A DNA stretch of 12,360 bases from Streptosporangiaceae bacterium (lineage in GTDB: Bacteria; Actinomycetota; Actinomycetes; Streptosporangiales; Streptosporangiaceae). The stretch lies in the NCBI GenBank assembly GCA_030052355.1, contig JASIGS010000087.1, positions 1-12,360 on the forward strand, given 5' to 3'. The notes below the pieces were generated by a model. The model saw only the letters and a list, made by a program, of their open reading frames with translations. It did not search any database and had not been told where the DNA came from. Each line of letters opens with the position of its first letter. Position 1 is the first letter of the stretch. This document shows, piece after piece, positions 1-6,801 of this stretch. The translations under genes and the position numbers were made by a program.

Positions 1-603
1 GAGGAACGGCGGCGGCAGATCGCTGACGCGCTGGTGCGGACGGCCGCCACGCGCGGGCTGCACGCCACCGGGATGCGCGAGGTCGCGGCCGAGGCCGGCG
101 TGTCCCTGCGGCTCGTCCAGTACTACTTCGGCACCAAGGAAGAGCTCCTGCTGGCCGCCATGCAACAGCTGGCAGCCCAGTTCAGCGACCGAGTTCTGGC
201 GCGGATCCGCCGGGTCAGTGAGCCAGGAAGCGGGGCCAGCCCCCGCGATGTCATTGCCGCCATCCTGACCGAGGCGCTGCCCGACGACGACGAGAGGCGC
301 ACCTTCACCGTCGTCTACACGGCATACCTGGCGCTGTCGCTGACCGACCCGGCGCTGGCGATCGGGCCCCTGGCCCGGAACTCGAGCGTCGTGGGCGATG
401 TGATCGCCGCCCAGTTGCGGGCTGCCCAGGCCGCCGGCGACATGCCAGGCCGCCTGGATCCGGACCTGGAAGCGATCAGCCTGCTGACCATGTCCGCCGG
501 CCTCGGCACCAGCGTCGTGGTGGGCCAGTCCTCGGCCGGGCAGGCCCGGGCGGTCATCGACTACCACCTGCGCCGCTTGTTCCCCGCTCATCCGGCGGCC
601 TGA
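1..603 (+). CDS. TetR/AcrR family transcriptional regulator, BetI-like (5' end outside window)
   Basis: This is a one-component repressor: the N-terminal helix-turn-helix binds DNA and the C-terminal helical domain dimerises and binds a ligand. The reading frame is already open at base 1 (EERRRQIADALVRTAATRG), so the true start lies upstream; the GTG at 34 would cut off helix 1. The helix-turn-helix reads GMREVAAEAGVSLRLVQYYF followed by GTKEELL, the standard TetR recognition helix and cap. The remaining ~140 residues are helical and end in YHLRRLFPAHPAA, like BetI/TetR_C_6 members. Its 3' end overlaps by 16 bp a converging fragment that encodes a membrane segment. TetR genes of this kind often sit beside the exporter or permease they repress, so the partner here appears to be lost. 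The family call is firm; the ligand and target are unknown. Confidence 0.93.
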   Translation, partial: EERRRQIADALVRTAATRGLHATGMREVAAEAGVSLRLVQYYFGTKEELLLAAMQQLAAQFSDRVLARIRRVSEPGSGASPRDVIAAILTEALPDDDERRTFTVVYTAYLALSLTDPALAIGPLARNSSVVGDVIAAQLRAAQAAGDMPGRLDPDLEAISLLTMSAGLGTSVVVGQSSAGQARAVIDYHLRRLFPAHPAA

Positions 604-743
604 ACGCTGCCGCCGGGGCTGGCGGCAGGCGGGCTGGCGCGGACCCGGTCGGTGATGATCGCGAGGATCGCCCCGAGCACGGCGTAGCTGCCGAGCACGA
701 TCAGCGCGGTGGTGGCTCCGTAACCACCCCACGACCGGATCAC
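588..743 (-). pseudogene. C-terminal remnant of a membrane protein (permease-like tail)
   Basis: The frame runs from a GTG at 743 to TGA at 588-590 and encodes 51 residues. One clear hydrophobic helix (ATTALIVLGSYAVLGAILAI) is preceded by VIRSWGGYG and followed by a basic stop-transfer TDRVR and a Pro/Ala/Gly tail. This looks like the last transmembrane helix of a DUF3533/YhgE-like or ABC-2-type permease, a common TetR neighbour; that identification is by resemblance only. The frame is closed immediately upstream by TAG (747-749), which is the stop codon of the PQQ gene in the same frame. Everything N-terminal of this helix is therefore missing or replaced. There is no ribosome binding site of its own. 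It could instead be a readthrough extension of the PQQ protein, but a relic is more likely. Confidence 0.55.
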
Positions 744-746
744 GTG

Positions 747-2390
747 CTACGGCGCGACGGTCCGGGGCAGCTTGCCCTTGGCGCCGAGTTTGTAAGCGAT
801 GATCAGTTGCGTCTCCCTGGGTATCTGGACGCCCGCGCCGACAATGACGTAGTCACCGTCGATCGCGATGGGTGAGTTGGAACCAGAGGAGAGCGGCGTC
901 TTCAGCAGGATCTTGCCGTTAGCGGCGTTGAACGCGTACAGGTACCCGCTGTAGGTCGTGGTGAACACGACGCCGTTGGTGACCGTCGCGGCGCCGTATG
1001 GCGACGATGGCAGCTTGTCGTCCCAGATGATCTGTCCGGTGTCCTGGTTGACCGCGACCATCTCGCCTTTAGCTGTGGCGATGGACGCTTCGAATGCCTT
1101 CAGGCTTTCGTCCTGGCCGTTGACTGTCATGGGCACCGCGAGGTCGGTAACGGCAGCGAACACCGCGCATCCGTTGGCCGCCAGCGGCGTCAGTACCCCG
1201 CCAAACGGGCCGGGCTCGAGAACGAACCTGGCGGGCAGCGGGATGTGCGAGGTCGGTTTGGCGTTCTCGGTAAGCAGTCCGTCGTTGTCATGCCCGGTGT
1301 GGACGCCGACCGGGCGCTTCCACAGCAGCTTGCCGGTCTGGGCGTTGAGCTCGATCAGGATGCCGGCCTTGCCGCCGTCGATGACCACCGGCTGGCCGTG
1401 AGCCGTGCTGAGGACTGGGGAGTCCTGCAGATCCCAGTCATAGAGGTCGTGCGGGGTGAGCTGGTAGTACCAGAGCAGCTTGCCGGCCGGGCTCAGCTTG
1501 ACGACCGAGTCGGTGTACAGGTCCGGGCCGGGCCGGCTGGTTCCCCATGGGTAGCCGCTGGGCCACCCGCTCTCACCGATCGGGCCGGGATTGGCGATGC
1601 CGAGGTAGATGTTGCCCTGGGCGTCGAACGATGGCGGCTCCCACAGGCCGCCGCCGGAATTGATGGCCGGGTTGCCCCACAGGTTCTGCACCTCATCCCA
1701 GGACCATTCCGGCGCGCCGGTCTTCGCGTTCAGCGCCCACAAGATCCCCTTGCCTCCGCCGAGGTACTGGCCGACGGTCGGGTTCACCGGCACCGTCGAC
1801 ACGTAAACGGTGCCGTCGTTGTAGCCGGGCGCCATGTCGATGCCTTCGTGATTGTTCTGGATGAGCGTCCGGCTCCACAGCTGCTTGCCGGTGGCCGCTG
1901 ACAGTGCAACGACGGCGTGATTGGTCGCCGCGAAGACGACTCCGCTGGCCACGTTCACGCCATCTGGCCCGCCGTTTAGCGAGTCGTAGTTGTGCGTCCA
2001 CAGGACCTTGCCGGTGGCGAGCTTGATCGCCATCACGTTGGACTCCAGGTCCTGCGAGTACAGCACGCCGTTCACGACGATCGGCGTGGTGGAGAAGCCG
2101 TCCGTCAGTCCAGCCGAACGCCTTGCACCAGTCGACTCGATCGGCACGAACCATGCCACGCCAAGGCGTGCGACATTGGCAGCTGTGATCGCGCTCGCGA
2201 CGTCCCGGGTGTTCTGCAGGTTGCCGCCGGGCAACGTCCAAGCCGCCGCGACCCCCGTCCCGGCCTGCTTAGCGGAACAGTTCGACACGCTCGCGTTTGG
2301 TGTGCTGCTCCCGCAGCCGACGACTGCCATGCTCGCGGCCGCCAGCACGGCCACGCTGGCAACTCCGGACCGTGCAGCTAAGCACTTCAC
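747..2390 (-). CDS. Exported PQQ-type beta-propeller lipoprotein (quinoprotein dehydrogenase-like)
   Basis: A 547-residue secreted protein. The start chosen is GTG at 2390 because GGAGG lies 8 bases upstream; the in-frame ATG at 2450 would add 20 residues before the signal peptide. Residues 1-25 form a lipoprotein signal ending MAVVG|C, so Cys26 is the likely lipidated residue and the protein should sit on the outer face of the membrane. The mature part contains repeated propeller blades with the (A/T)GK-x-LW signature at about residues 125-131, 166-172, 223-229, 301-307, 351-357 and 450-456. HDLYDWDLQDSPVL (about 314-327) resembles the HDxWDxD segment of PQQ alcohol dehydrogenases. There is no CxxCH haem motif and no vicinal Cys pair. 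It is therefore either a soluble-type quinoprotein dehydrogenase or a BamB-like non-enzymatic propeller. No PQQ synthesis gene is in the window. It is divergent from the SARP regulator, which might control it. Confidence 0.85.
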   Translation of the reverse strand: MKCLAARSGVASVAVLAAASMAVVGCGSSTPNASVSNCSAKQAGTGVAAAWTLPGGNLQNTRDVASAITAANVARLGVAWFVPIESTGARRSAGLTDGFSTTPIVVNGVLYSQDLESNVMAIKLATGKVLWTHNYDSLNGGPDGVNVASGVVFAATNHAVVALSAATGKQLWSRTLIQNNHEGIDMAPGYNDGTVYVSTVPVNPTVGQYLGGGKGILWALNAKTGAPEWSWDEVQNLWGNPAINSGGGLWEPPSFDAQGNIYLGIANPGPIGESGWPSGYPWGTSRPGPDLYTDSVVKLSPAGKLLWYYQLTPHDLYDWDLQDSPVLSTAHGQPVVIDGGKAGILIELNAQTGKLLWKRPVGVHTGHDNDGLLTENAKPTSHIPLPARFVLEPGPFGGVLTPLAANGCAVFAAVTDLAVPMTVNGQDESLKAFEASIATAKGEMVAVNQDTGQIIWDDKLPSSPYGAATVTNGVVFTTTYSGYLYAFNAANGKILLKTPLSSGSNSPIAIDGDYVIVGAGVQIPRETQLIIAYKLGAKGKLPRTVAP

Positions 2391-2617
2391 CTTCGTGGCC
2401 TCCGTACTAATTCTCGTCGGCTCGCGACCGGCCTGGCCAGAGGGCGACATGTCACAACTTGGGCAAGACGGGGAGCGCCGTGCCGTCTAACTACCGTGCC
2501 GCCATTGATGTCCTCGTGCGGTTTCCATGCCCCGAGCATGCGCGCGTCCGCTAATGACCTGACTTATCGTCACTTGCAGCCGGGCCGCGGCCGCTGCGAA
2601 CCTAGTACTGAGTCGCT

Positions 2618-2634
2618 GCGAGCAAAATGCTCGC
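2618..2634. promoter_or_regulatory. Perfect inverted repeat just upstream of the SARP gene
   Basis: GCGAGCA-AAA-TGCTCGC is a 7-bp perfect dyad with a 3-base loop. It ends 8 bases before the ATG of the AfsR-type gene, inside the 252-bp divergent spacer shared with the PQQ lipoprotein. It could be an operator or an RNA hairpin masking translation initiation. No convincing -35/-10 pair could be assigned with certainty in the spacer. Confidence 0.4.
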
Positions 2635-2642
2635 GCTTCGTC

Positions 2643-3965
2643 ATGGACGGGAAGCCAGTGATCGACATCAGGGTTCTGGGCCCGCTGGAGGTCACCGTTG
2701 ATGGCGTGCGGATCGACCCCGGCGGGCCGCGCCAGCGGTGCGTTCTCGCCCGGCTGGTCGCCGCGCGCGGAAAGGTAGTATCGGCCGACCGGCTGATCGA
2801 GGACCTTTATGCGGATGAGGTTCCGCCCAGGGCGCTCGCTTCAATCCAGGCCTATGTCTTTCACCTGCGCCGCGCACTTGAGCCGGGTCGTGCCGCTCGG
2901 GCGCGCGCCGAGGTGCTGATCACGTCGCCGCCGGGGTACGCGCTGCGGCTCAGCGCTGCCGCGGTCGATGCCTGGTCTTTTGAGGAGGAGGCTCGTCAGC
3001 CCGCCGGGCTAGAAGATCCGGCCGCCACGCACGCCCGGCTCACGGCCGCCTTAGCTTCCTGGCGCGGCGCAGCCTTCGAGGAATTCGGCGGCATGCCCTG
3101 GGCCGACCTGGAGGCATCCCGGCTGGAGGAGCTGCGGTTGATGGCCTGCGAGCGGCTGGCGGCCACGGCGCTGCAGCTGGGCAGCCCGGCGCAGGTGATC
3201 GCCGACCTGAGCCGGCTGACGGCCGAGCATCCGCTGCGGGAAGAGGCGTGGCGGCTGCTCGCTCTCGCGCTGTACCAGTCCGGCCGGCAGGGTGATGCGC
3301 TCGCGGCGCTGCGGCGGGCAAGGACACAGCTCGCCGAGGAACTGGGGGTCGATCCGGGCCCTGCCCTGCGGCAGCTGGAGGACGACATTCTCGCCCAGGC
3401 ACCCGCCCTCTCGGCCCCGCATCTCGTCCGGTCGCAGGCGCACCTCCCGGCTGCTGCCGCCCCCGCGCCGCGCCCAGATGACACCCGCCAGGCCATGGCT
3501 GATGATCTCGGCATACCGCCGGGAGAACGGCCGCGGCAGCTGGAGCGCCCGATTCTGACCGGCGATCCGGCCGTTGGCCCGCCAGCCGGTCCGGTCAGTC
3601 TGCAGCCGGCCGGGCCCAGGGCGCCAAGTCTGCTGCCGGCCGACATTGCCGACTTCACCGGTCGAGCAGGGCTGGCCGAGCAGGTCGGCCGGCACTTGAC
3701 CGAGTGGGAAGCGGGCCGACTGGCGGCGCCGGTCATGGTCCTGACCGGGCCAGGCGGCGTGGGCAAGACCAGCCTGGCAGTGCGCGTGGCCCACGGGGTG
3801 GCGGGGCATTTCGCTGACGGGCAGCTGTTCGCCGATCTGCACGCGGGTGCTGGGAGCCCGGTCGGGCCGGGGCGGATGCTTGAGCGGTTCTTGCGGGCGC
3901 TGGGCGTGCCGGGCCCGCAGGTGCCCGAGGACCTGGACGAGCGCGCGGGGTCTACCGGGACCTAG
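2643..3965 (+). CDS. AfsR/SARP-type regulator, 5' part (DNA-binding, BTAD and P-loop) ending at a frameshift
   Basis: N-terminal part of a Streptomyces antibiotic regulatory protein of the large AfsR type, which activates transcription. The start is set at ATG 2643, since the OmpR-type winged helix begins only a few residues later (VIDIRVLGPLEVTVDG). GTG 2658, behind GGACGGGAAG, is a close alternative. Residues ~6-103 are the winged-helix DNA-binding domain and ~108-253 the bacterial transcriptional activation domain (AVDAWSFEEEA to LGVDPGPALRQLEDDIL). Residues ~283-310 repeat the last helix of that domain imperfectly. NB-ARC follows from ~333 (DIADFTGR), with Walker A GPGGVGKT at 369-376. 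The frame ends prematurely at TAG 3963-3965, after DERAGSTGT. The natural continuation YRDLVANRKLLVVLDDAA lies in the -1 frame. Target genes are unknown; no biosynthetic cluster is visible here. Confidence 0.88.
   Translation: MDGKPVIDIRVLGPLEVTVDGVRIDPGGPRQRCVLARLVAARGKVVSADRLIEDLYADEVPPRALASIQAYVFHLRRALEPGRAARARAEVLITSPPGYALRLSAAAVDAWSFEEEARQPAGLEDPAATHARLTAALASWRGAAFEEFGGMPWADLEASRLEELRLMACERLAATALQLGSPAQVIADLSRLTAEHPLREEAWRLLALALYQSGRQGDALAALRRARTQLAEELGVDPGPALRQLEDDILAQAPALSAPHLVRSQAHLPAAAAPAPRPDDTRQAMADDLGIPPGERPRQLERPILTGDPAVGPPAGPVSLQPAGPRAPSLLPADIADFTGRAGLAEQVGRHLTEWEAGRLAAPVMVLTGPGGVGKTSLAVRVAHGVAGHFADGQLFADLHAGAGSPVGPGRMLERFLRALGVPGPQVPEDLDERAGSTGT
3947..3953 (+). other. Frameshift site: one base short in a GGGG run
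   Basis: Up to 3950 the frame reads LDERAG; from 3950 the -1 frame reads VYRDLVANRKLLVVLDDAA. Joined, this gives ERAGVYRDLVANRKLLVVLDD, with NB-ARC Walker B (LLVVLDD) in its expected place. One missing base in the G run at 3947-3950 explains everything. It may be a real slippage mutation or a homopolymer sequencing/assembly error. I see no strong slippery heptamer plus stem structure that would argue for programmed frameshifting. Confidence 0.85.
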
Positions 3966-3985
3966 TCGCCAACCGCAAACTTCTG

Positions 3986-5785
3986 GTGGTGCTGGACGAC
4001 GCGGCCGGCGAAAACCAGGTGCTGCCGCTGCTGCCCGGCACCGCGCCGGCCGCGGTCCTGATCACCAGCCGACGCCGGCTGAGCGGGCTGGCCGGCGCCG
4101 CCCACGTCGAAGTCAGCGTCCTGGAGGCTGACACGTCGCTTGCGCTGCTTGGCAGGATCGCCGGTACGAGTCGGGTGCAGGCAGAGCCGTCCGCGGCGGC
4201 CGCGGTGGCCGGGCACTGCGGGCACCTGCCGCTGGCGCTGCGGGTCGCCGGGGCGCGGCTGGCAGAGCGGCCGCACTGGGACATTCAGCAGCTCGCCGAT
4301 CGACTGGCCGATGAGACTAGGCGCCTGGACGAACTTCGGCACGGTGATCTGGCCGTGCGCGCAAGCATCTCGCTGACCTATGAGGGCGCCAGCGAGCAGG
4401 CTAGGCGGCTGCTGCGCAGGCTTGCGATGCTTGACGCACCGACCTTCTCCGGCTGGGTGGCCGCCGCACTGCTCGGCCAGCCGTCGGCCGATGCCGAGGA
4501 CGCCCTCGATCAACTGGTCAGCGCGCGGCTGGTGGAGACCACCGGGACCGGCACCGGCGTGCACAGCTACTACCGGCTGCACGACCTGATCCGCGTGTAC
4601 GGGCGGGAGCGCCTGTTGTCCGACGATCCTCCGGCGGAACAGGACGCGGCGCTCGAGCGCGCGCTCGGCGCCATGCTGTACCTCGCCGCTGAGGCGAACA
4701 GGCTCTGCACCTTCGGCGACCAATTGCAGATCAACAGGGACGCGGCCTGGTGGCCGCTGGCCGGGGAGCTGACAGCACGCCTGCTGACCGATCCGCTGGG
4801 CTGGTTTGAGCGCGAGCGTGTCGCCCTGGTTGCCGGGGTCCGGCAGGCCGCCAGGGCCGGGTTGACCGATCTGTGCTGGAGTCTGGCGTCCGCCACAGCC
4901 GTGCTGTTCAAGCACCGGGCCTACTTCGACGACTCGCGGGAGACCCACGAGATCGCCCTGCAGGCCGCCAGGCGGGCAGGGCACCTCCGCGGCCAGGCCG
5001 AGATCCTGAGCTCTCGTGGGTCGCTGCTCACGGCGCAGCAGGAGTACGCGCTGGCTCGCGCGGACCTCGCCGCGGCAGCGCAGCTGTTCCATGACTGCGA
5101 CGACGCTCACGGTCTGGCCCGCGTGGACGCGGACATCGCATTCCTCGACCGGCTCACCGGCCGGCTTGAGGAAGCCGCACAGCGCGGTGAGCGGGCACTA
5201 GTAGTCCTCCGAAGGACGGGAGACACGAAGCACGCGGCCTTTGTCCTGCAGACCCTGGCCGCGGTCCGGCTGCAGCGAGGCGAGCTCGGTCCTGCCACCG
5301 ATTACCTGTCCGAGGCACTGCAGCTGGTACAGGCAGCGGGAGATAGCAGGACCGAGGCGCTGGTTCTCCGCCGAGTCGGTGAGGCTTACCTGCAGGCCCG
5401 ACAGCCTGACCGCGCCCTCGAAACGTTCGAGCGCGCGCTGACCAAGGTCCGCGACGTCAAGGACGCGATCGGCGAGGCACACCTGCTGCTGGGCGTCGGC
5501 GTCGCAAAGACACGGCTTGGCGAATTCGGGGATGCAAATGCGACATTGCAGCGCGCTCTGGAGCTCGCGACCGCCCTGGGTGAGCGAGTGGCGGCCGCCC
5601 GGGCGCTGCTCGGGCTGGGCGAGCTCGCTCTTACCCGCGGTGACCATGGTCAAGCCGTCGTGCTCGCGGGGCAGGCCGCCGATGCCTTCGGGAAACTGGG
5701 GGCACGGCCGGACGAGCTAGCGGCGCTCACGCTCCGCAGTGACGCATCTGCCGCTGCCGGGTGCTTACGATCGGCTCCTCAGTAG
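3986..5785 (+). CDS. AfsR/SARP-type regulator, 3' part (NB-ARC remainder and TPR sensor)
   Basis: Continuation of the regulator that begins at 2643; with one base restored the whole protein would be about 1,047 residues, normal for AfsR-like proteins. It opens with Walker B (VLDDAAGENQ, the frame extending further upstream to 3950), then the RNBS-like AVLITSRRRL. GLPL-type CGHLPLALRVAGARL and an MHD-like YYRLHDLIRVYGRERL follow. These are the ADP/ATP switch elements of STAND ATPases. From about 4900 to the end, tandem tetratricopeptide-like helix pairs (for example RADLAAAAQLFHDCDDAHGL, DRALETFERALTKVRDVKDA, ANATLQRALELATALGERVA) form the ligand- or partner-sensing arm. If expressed separately from the internal GTG codons at 3983/3986 it would lack DNA binding and most of the P-loop domain, so it would not work as a regulator. 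Codon use shows no decay after the frameshift, so any mutation is recent. Confidence 0.87.
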   Translation: MVLDDAAGENQVLPLLPGTAPAAVLITSRRRLSGLAGAAHVEVSVLEADTSLALLGRIAGTSRVQAEPSAAAAVAGHCGHLPLALRVAGARLAERPHWDIQQLADRLADETRRLDELRHGDLAVRASISLTYEGASEQARRLLRRLAMLDAPTFSGWVAAALLGQPSADAEDALDQLVSARLVETTGTGTGVHSYYRLHDLIRVYGRERLLSDDPPAEQDAALERALGAMLYLAAEANRLCTFGDQLQINRDAAWWPLAGELTARLLTDPLGWFERERVALVAGVRQAARAGLTDLCWSLASATAVLFKHRAYFDDSRETHEIALQAARRAGHLRGQAEILSSRGSLLTAQQEYALARADLAAAAQLFHDCDDAHGLARVDADIAFLDRLTGRLEEAAQRGERALVVLRRTGDTKHAAFVLQTLAAVRLQRGELGPATDYLSEALQLVQAAGDSRTEALVLRRVGEAYLQARQPDRALETFERALTKVRDVKDAIGEAHLLLGVGVAKTRLGEFGDANATLQRALELATALGERVAAARALLGLGELALTRGDHGQAVVLAGQAADAFGKLGARPDELAALTLRSDASAAAGCLRSAPQ

Positions 5786-5926
5786 ACGCCGGAATGTCGC
5801 GTGCTACTGGCAGGCGAGCCAAAAGACAGGCGACGTACATCGACACCCAGCCACGCGGACGCGTGCCGGGCGACGACGAGTCGCGCCGTGCTTAGCAAAA
5901 CTGACAGCATATTCGAAAAACAGCCG

Positions 5927-6001
5927 TCGGGATGGCGGGATTCGAACCCGCGACCTCCTGCTCCCAAAGCAGGCGCGCTAACCAAGCTGCGCTACATCCC
6001 G
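5927..6001 (-). tRNA. tRNA-Pro (anticodon TGG)
   Basis: On the minus strand the acceptor stem CGGGATG (6001-5995) pairs with CATCCCG (5934-5928), with discriminator A at 5927. The D-arm sequence is GCGCAGCTTGGTTAGCGC. The anticodon stem CCTGC/GCAGG encloses TTTGGGA, giving anticodon TGG, which reads CCA/CCG proline codons. The T-arm is CGGGTTCGAATCCCG. The 3' CCA is not encoded. TAAGCT, 14 bases upstream of the 5' end on the minus strand, is a possible -10 element. The 141 bases between the SARP stop (5785) and this gene hold nothing I can support. Confidence 0.96.
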
Positions 6002-6067
6002 CTCAAGCCACGCGCAGCTTACCCTGTCAAGGCCGACGGCCGCTGATCGAGAGTTGGCTGGCAGACA

Positions 6068-6096
6068 CCGACTCATTGCTACCCAGCCGGTAGGCT
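6068..6096 (+). promoter_or_regulatory. Possible promoter of tRNA-Gly
   Basis: CCGACT (6068-6073), a 17-base spacer, then TAGGCT (6091-6096) would place the transcript start near 6103, about 17 bases before the mature tRNA-Gly. The -10 fits the actinomycete TAnnnT consensus; the -35 matches only the GAC core. Confidence 0.4.
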
Positions 6097-6119
6097 ACGC
6101 GTGGCAACGTGCACGCCGC

Positions 6120-6193
6120 GCGGGCGTAGCTCAATGGCAGAGCCCCAGCCTTCCAAGCTGGTCATGAGGGTTCGATTCCCTTCGCCCGCTCCA
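6120..6193 (+). tRNA. tRNA-Gly (anticodon TCC) with encoded CCA; integration target
   Basis: Acceptor stem GCGGGCG (6120-6126) pairs with CGCCCGC (6183-6189), discriminator T6190, CCA encoded at 6191-6193. The anticodon stem CCAGC/GCTGG encloses CTTCCAA, anticodon TCC. The T-arm is AGGGTTCGATTCCCT. From the anticodon stem to past the 3' end (6147-6195) the sequence is repeated exactly at 7685-7733, and over 42 bp at 8726-8767. This is the signature of a tRNA gene used as attB by tyrosine-recombinase elements. The gene remains complete because an element restored its 3' half. Confidence 0.96.
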
Positions 6194-6195
6194 CC
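6147..6195 (+). repeat. att core copy 1 (within tRNA-Gly)
   Basis: 49 bases identical to 7685-7733, starting AGCCTTCCAAGCTGG and ending GCTCCACC. It covers the 3' side of the anticodon arm, the T-arm, the acceptor 3' strand and the CCA. It acts as the left junction of the tandem island array. Confidence 0.9.
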
Positions 6196-6315
6196 CGAGT
6201 TTGAGCAGCTCAGGAGACGTTGCATCTGTTGCGCGCTGCCTGGAAGCTCGCATCACCGGCCTTGCTCGGGCCACGCCGCCACCATCGAGCCGCACCCAGG
6301 GCCTTGGGTTATCGC

Positions 6316-6615
6316 TCATACGGCTATGAGCTCATCGCCGAAGTCGATGACCACGCGCAACCGACCGCCGACTGCGTCCGCGTATCGGCCGAGAACCTCG
6401 ACGCTGGTCACCTCGCCCCGTTCGATCTGTGAGACGCGCCCGACGCTCAGCCCCATCGCCGAGGCCACATCTCGCTGCGTCAGACCGCGGCTTTTCCGGG
6501 CCTGGGCGAGGCGATGGGCCTTGAGGTCGGTCAGCAGACGGGTCTTCAACCGCTCGATCTCTGCGCGGTCGTCAGCGTCATATAGCTCGTCGTAAAGGTC
6601 TTCCCAGCGCATCAT
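6316..6615 (-). CDS. XRE-family helix-turn-helix protein, HigA-like orphan antitoxin
   Basis: A 99-residue protein. The N-terminal ~35 residues are acidic and helical (WEDLYDELYDADDRAEIERL), followed by a Cro/C1 helix-turn-helix at ~37-75 (KSRGLTQRDVASAMGLSVGRVSQIERGE). The C-terminal strand is GGRLRVVIDFGDELIAV, the layout of antitoxins in RelE/HigB-HigA pairs. AGGAG lies 4 bases before the ATG at 6615 and 7 before the next ATG (6612), so 6612 may be the real start. In such pairs the toxin gene normally precedes the antitoxin; here that place holds an integrase remnant and no RelE-like frame. It is therefore either an orphan antitoxin or a small repressor belonging to the island. The stop overlaps an ATG (ATGA at 6316-6319), but the frame that follows is not credible. 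Confidence 0.85.
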   Translation of the reverse strand: MMRWEDLYDELYDADDRAEIERLKTRLLTDLKAHRLAQARKSRGLTQRDVASAMGLSVGRVSQIERGEVTSVEVLGRYADAVGGRLRVVIDFGDELIAV

Positions 6616-6637
6616 TGATCTCCTGTTTCGCCGCCGC

Positions 6638-6799
6638 TCATCGCCTCAATGTGGTTTGACCGCCGTAAACGGCCGCCGGCGGACCTACGAACATCAGCCC
6701 ATCGTCGCCAGGCTCGGAAAACCGCTCCAGATGCCAGCGCAACCTACCCGCGATGTCGCGCGGGAACGCAACCATCCGCCGGGAGAGCCTCCCGTCGAT
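6638..6799 (-). pseudogene. Tyrosine recombinase (integrase) internal fragment
   Basis: The minus-strand frame reads RRMVAFPRDIAGRLRWHLER then FSEPGDDGLMFVGPPAA, and stops at TGA 6638-6640. It closely resembles the stretch of actinobacterial tyrosine integrases just before the catalytic R-H-R part (typically ...TVPLPxxLAxxLxxHLxxFxxPxxDGLVFxGPxGGPLRR). The catalytic Arg, HxxR and Tyr motifs are missing and no core-binding domain remains upstream. The ATG at 6766 gives about 42 codons. The 5' side is replaced by the end of the DUF1707 gene (6802). The fragment lies inside an att-bounded unit, so it is probably what is left of the element's own integrase. Identification is from recall of family motifs, not a search. 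Confidence 0.65.
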
Positions 6800-6801
6800 T
6801 G

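Noticed and set aside
1990..2490. Plus-strand frames antisense to the PQQ gene
   Set aside because: Shadow frames of high-GC coding DNA; the minus strand has a lipoprotein signal, propeller repeats and a strong ribosome binding site.
2496..2642. 49-residue N-terminal extension of the SARP
   Set aside because: Low-complexity, not conserved in type, and it precedes the normal start of the winged-helix domain; it also includes the inverted repeat at 2618-2634.
3939..3965. Programmed -1 ribosomal frameshift in the SARP
   Set aside because: A GGGG run is present, but no proper X-XXY-YYZ heptamer with a convincing downstream structure is seen, and AfsR proteins are not known to need one. An indel is simpler.
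2996..5110. Long minus-strand frames opposite the SARP gene
   Set aside because: Typical GC-driven antisense frames; no recognisable motif, while the plus strand carries P-loop, GLPL, MHD-like and TPR features.
5739..6046. Plus-strand frames across the tRNA-Pro region
   Set aside because: They contain the false peptide RDSNPRPPAPKAG, produced by reading antisense to a tRNA; no ribosome binding site or domain.
6131..6319. Minus-strand frame starting at an ATGA overlap with the XRE stop
   Set aside because: The overlap suggests translational coupling, but the frame runs antisense through tRNA-Gly (its end, GRRESNPHDQLGRLGLCH, is the usual false peptide from tRNA antisense) and has no domain.
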